Shown here: in pieces, positions 12,555 through 13,950 of the stretch
Numbering within the stretch: the first letter of the stretch is position 1
Layout: each line of letters begins with the position of its first letter
Source of the DNA: Acidimicrobiia bacterium
GTDB lineage: Bacteria; Actinomycetota; Acidimicrobiia; Acidimicrobiales; SZUA-35
Direction of reading: 5' to 3'
Assembly (NCBI GenBank): GCA_029857855.1
Contig: JAOUGG010000012.1
Span: forward strand, 1-13,950
DNA length: 13,950 nucleotides
Notes under the pieces: generated by a model
What the model was told of the DNA's origin: nothing
The model's input: only the letters and a program-made list of their open reading frames with translations
The model's database searches: none
Program-made: the position numbers and the translations under genes

Positions 12555-13745
12555 TCACCGCTGCGTGACGAGGCGGGCGAACATCATGCCGTCGTGCTCG
12601 TCGGGGATGAGCACGCTCACCGAACCCTTGGCGAGCCACGGGTCGCCCGGGTGTTCGCCGAGCGTGACGCCGGGGCGGGCGGCGAGTACGGCGTCGATCA
12701 CGCCGGGTCCCTCGGCTTCGTCGAGGGTGCAGACACTGTAGATCACCTCGCCGCCCGGCCGGACGAGGTCCAGGGCCGCCAGGACCAGTTCGACCTGCAA
12801 CTCGGCGAGCCGCTCCGGGGCCTCGGGCTCAATGCGCCAGCGGGCATCAGCCCGGCGGCGGAGACTGCCGAAGCCGGAACACGGGGCGTCGACCAGCACC
12901 TTGTCGACCGAGCCCGGACGCACCGCCGGTCGCCGACCGTCGGCCGTGACGATGCCGATCGGACTGTCCAGCCGCTCGGCGTTGGCGGCCACCAGGCGGG
13001 TTCGGCTGAGGCGCCGATCGGCGGCCACCACGAACGCTCCGGAGGCGGCCAGGCCGGTGGCCTTGCCACCGGGCGCGGCGCAGACGTCGACGACGATCTC
13101 GCCCGGGCCGGCCCCGACGAGTTCGACCACCTTCTGCGAGGCGATGTCCTGGACGTAGCCGTCATCACGAACGTTGGTGACCGCCGGTCGGTTCATGGCG
13201 ATCAGCGCCTCGGTGGTCACCTCCGGTCCGAGGAATCCGGTCAGCCGATCGACGAGCCAGTCGGGGTAACTCAGTTCGGTGGCCTGGTCGGGATAGGTCA
13301 TCGGCGCTTCGGCCACTCGCCGGAGCACGGCGTTGACGACGGAGCGGCCCTTGCCCCGGACCGCGCCGACGGTGGCGTCCACGGCTGCGTGGGCCGGGGT
13401 GCCGAGGAAGGCCAGCTGGTAGGTCCCGATCTGGAGGGCGGCGGCCACCTCATCGTCGACCGGTCCGACCAGGAACCGGTCGGCAAGGTATCGACAGGCC
13501 CGCCTCATTCGGGTCGAGCCGTACACCAACTCGGTGACGAATCGCCGGTCGGCGGCGCTGAGCGTTGAACGCTCCAACATCTCGGGCAGGACGAGATTGG
13601 CGTAGGCACCGCCGGTGTTGATCCGGATGATCGCATCCATGGCCAGGCGGCGCGAGGCCGAGCCCGGAGCGGCGGCAGGCGGCGGCCCGCCCTTCCCGGG
13701 CTTGCCACGCTCCTTCGATGGCCGGCGGCCTCGTTCAGTGGCCAA
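12555..13745 (-). CDS. rsmB: RsmB/Fmu-type 16S rRNA (cytosine-C5) methyltransferase, shortened linker
   Basis: SAM-dependent enzyme that methylates C967 (E. coli numbering) of 16S rRNA. A basic, Pro/Gly-rich N-terminal extension of about 30 residues precedes a NusB-like helical domain (about 30-170: SASRRLAMDAIIRINTGGAY, RRFVTELVYGSTRMRRACRY, VVNAVLRRVAEAP). The methyltransferase domain keeps SAM motif I VVDVCAAPGGKATGLAA, motif IV DAPCSGFGSLRRRADARWR and motif VI YSVCTLDEAEG, so both active-site cysteines are present. The connecting segment, usually about 45-50 residues with an LRVN motif, is reduced to NRPAVTNVRDDGYVQDIASQ. The proposed TTG start at 13745 (GAGGGCGAG just upstream) overlaps the end of fmt by 11 bases; the next in-frame ATG (13640) would cut into the first conserved helix. 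It ends one base pair from the DUF1015 gene. Confidence 0.92.
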   Translation of the reverse strand: MATERGRRPSKERGKPGKGGPPPAAAPGSASRRLAMDAIIRINTGGAYANLVLPEMLERSTLSAADRRFVTELVYGSTRMRRACRYLADRFLVGPVDDEVAAALQIGTYQLAFLGTPAHAAVDATVGAVRGKGRSVVNAVLRRVAEAPMTYPDQATELSYPDWLVDRLTGFLGPEVTTEALIAMNRPAVTNVRDDGYVQDIASQKVVELVGAGPGEIVVDVCAAPGGKATGLAASGAFVVAADRRLSRTRLVAANAERLDSPIGIVTADGRRPAVRPGSVDKVLVDAPCSGFGSLRRRADARWRIEPEAPERLAELQVELVLAALDLVRPGGEVIYSVCTLDEAEGPGVIDAVLAARPGVTLGEHPGDPWLAKGSVSVLIPDEHDGMMFARLVTQR

Positions 13746-13950
13746 GGCACTCGCCCTCGACCGGCTGGGCGCCGTTCCACCAGTCGATGGCCGCCATCGC
13801 CCGTTTTCCGGCCGGTTTGACCGTGATGAGACGGAGGAAGGACCCGTCCGCCGCGGCCACCACCACCGAACGATCACCGTCCTCGCCGGACACAACCGAC
13901 AGCCGGCCGGAGTCACCCGCAGCCGGGGTGGCGACCGTCAGGTCTTGGGG
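13735..13950 (-). CDS. fmt: Methionyl-tRNA formyltransferase, C-terminal end (runs off the right edge)
   Basis: Last 71 codons of the enzyme that formylates initiator Met-tRNA. The frame enters at base 13950 and ends at TGA (13735-13737). The segment GSFLRLITVKPAGKRAMAAI followed by DWWNGAQPVEGECLGH matches the end of the Fmt C-terminal OB-like domain, where homologues read like VQPAGKRRM and a nearby DW. The family is about 310 residues, so only the last quarter is visible. The stop overlaps the proposed start of rsmB, matching the common fmt-rsmB order in actinobacteria and other bacteria. Confidence 0.88.
   Translation of the reverse strand, partial: PQDLTVATPAAGDSGRLSVVSGEDGDRSVVVAAADGSFLRLITVKPAGKRAMAAIDWWNGAQPVEGECLGH

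Overview
The window is high-GC, densely packed bacterial DNA with strong GC bias at third codon positions. It looks like an actinobacterium (Actinomycetota). Reasons are the operon order infC-rpmI-rplT-TrmH-type methylase-pheS-pheT, a divergent DUF1844 gene next to infC, and at least one likely leaderless gene. A deep lineage such as Acidimicrobiia would fit, but that is inference; no rRNA or tRNA gene is present to test it. I see no phage, insertion sequence or CRISPR array.

Left block (1-4490, minus strand): a translation operon read right to left. infC (IF3) has no ATG, GTG or TTG at its natural N-terminus and probably starts at ATA. It is followed by rpmI (bL35), rplT (bL20), a SpoU/TrmH-family RNA methyltransferase, pheS, an unlisted 27-codon ORF, and the first 320 codons of pheT. 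Two strong intercistronic hairpins flank rpmI.

Middle block (4491-8770): a 395-bp divergent region carries the infC leader and a probable leaderless promoter for a DUF1844 gene (+ strand). Converging on that gene is a minus-strand run: a MoaB/Mog-type molybdenum cofactor protein, hisG, and a membrane-anchored GGDEF-EAL protein with a variant GGDKF motif.

Right block (8918-13950): a plus-strand serine-biosynthesis operon, serA, serC and a DUF1015 gene. It meets head-on a minus-strand pair, the end of fmt and rsmB. The DUF1015 protein carries a ParB/Srx-like DGHHR motif. It sits 7 bp after serC with no serB in view, so it is a candidate free-serine or phosphoserine enzyme. This module is the best lead in the window. 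The RsmB protein appears to lack the usual linker of about 45-50 residues between its NusB-like and methyltransferase domains.

Overall the window is core chromosome: translation machinery on the left, histidine, cofactor and c-di-GMP functions in the middle, serine synthesis and initiator-tRNA/rRNA modification on the right. The unusual features are mostly small: non-canonical starts, tiny ORFs, hairpins, short tandem repeats and one domain deletion.
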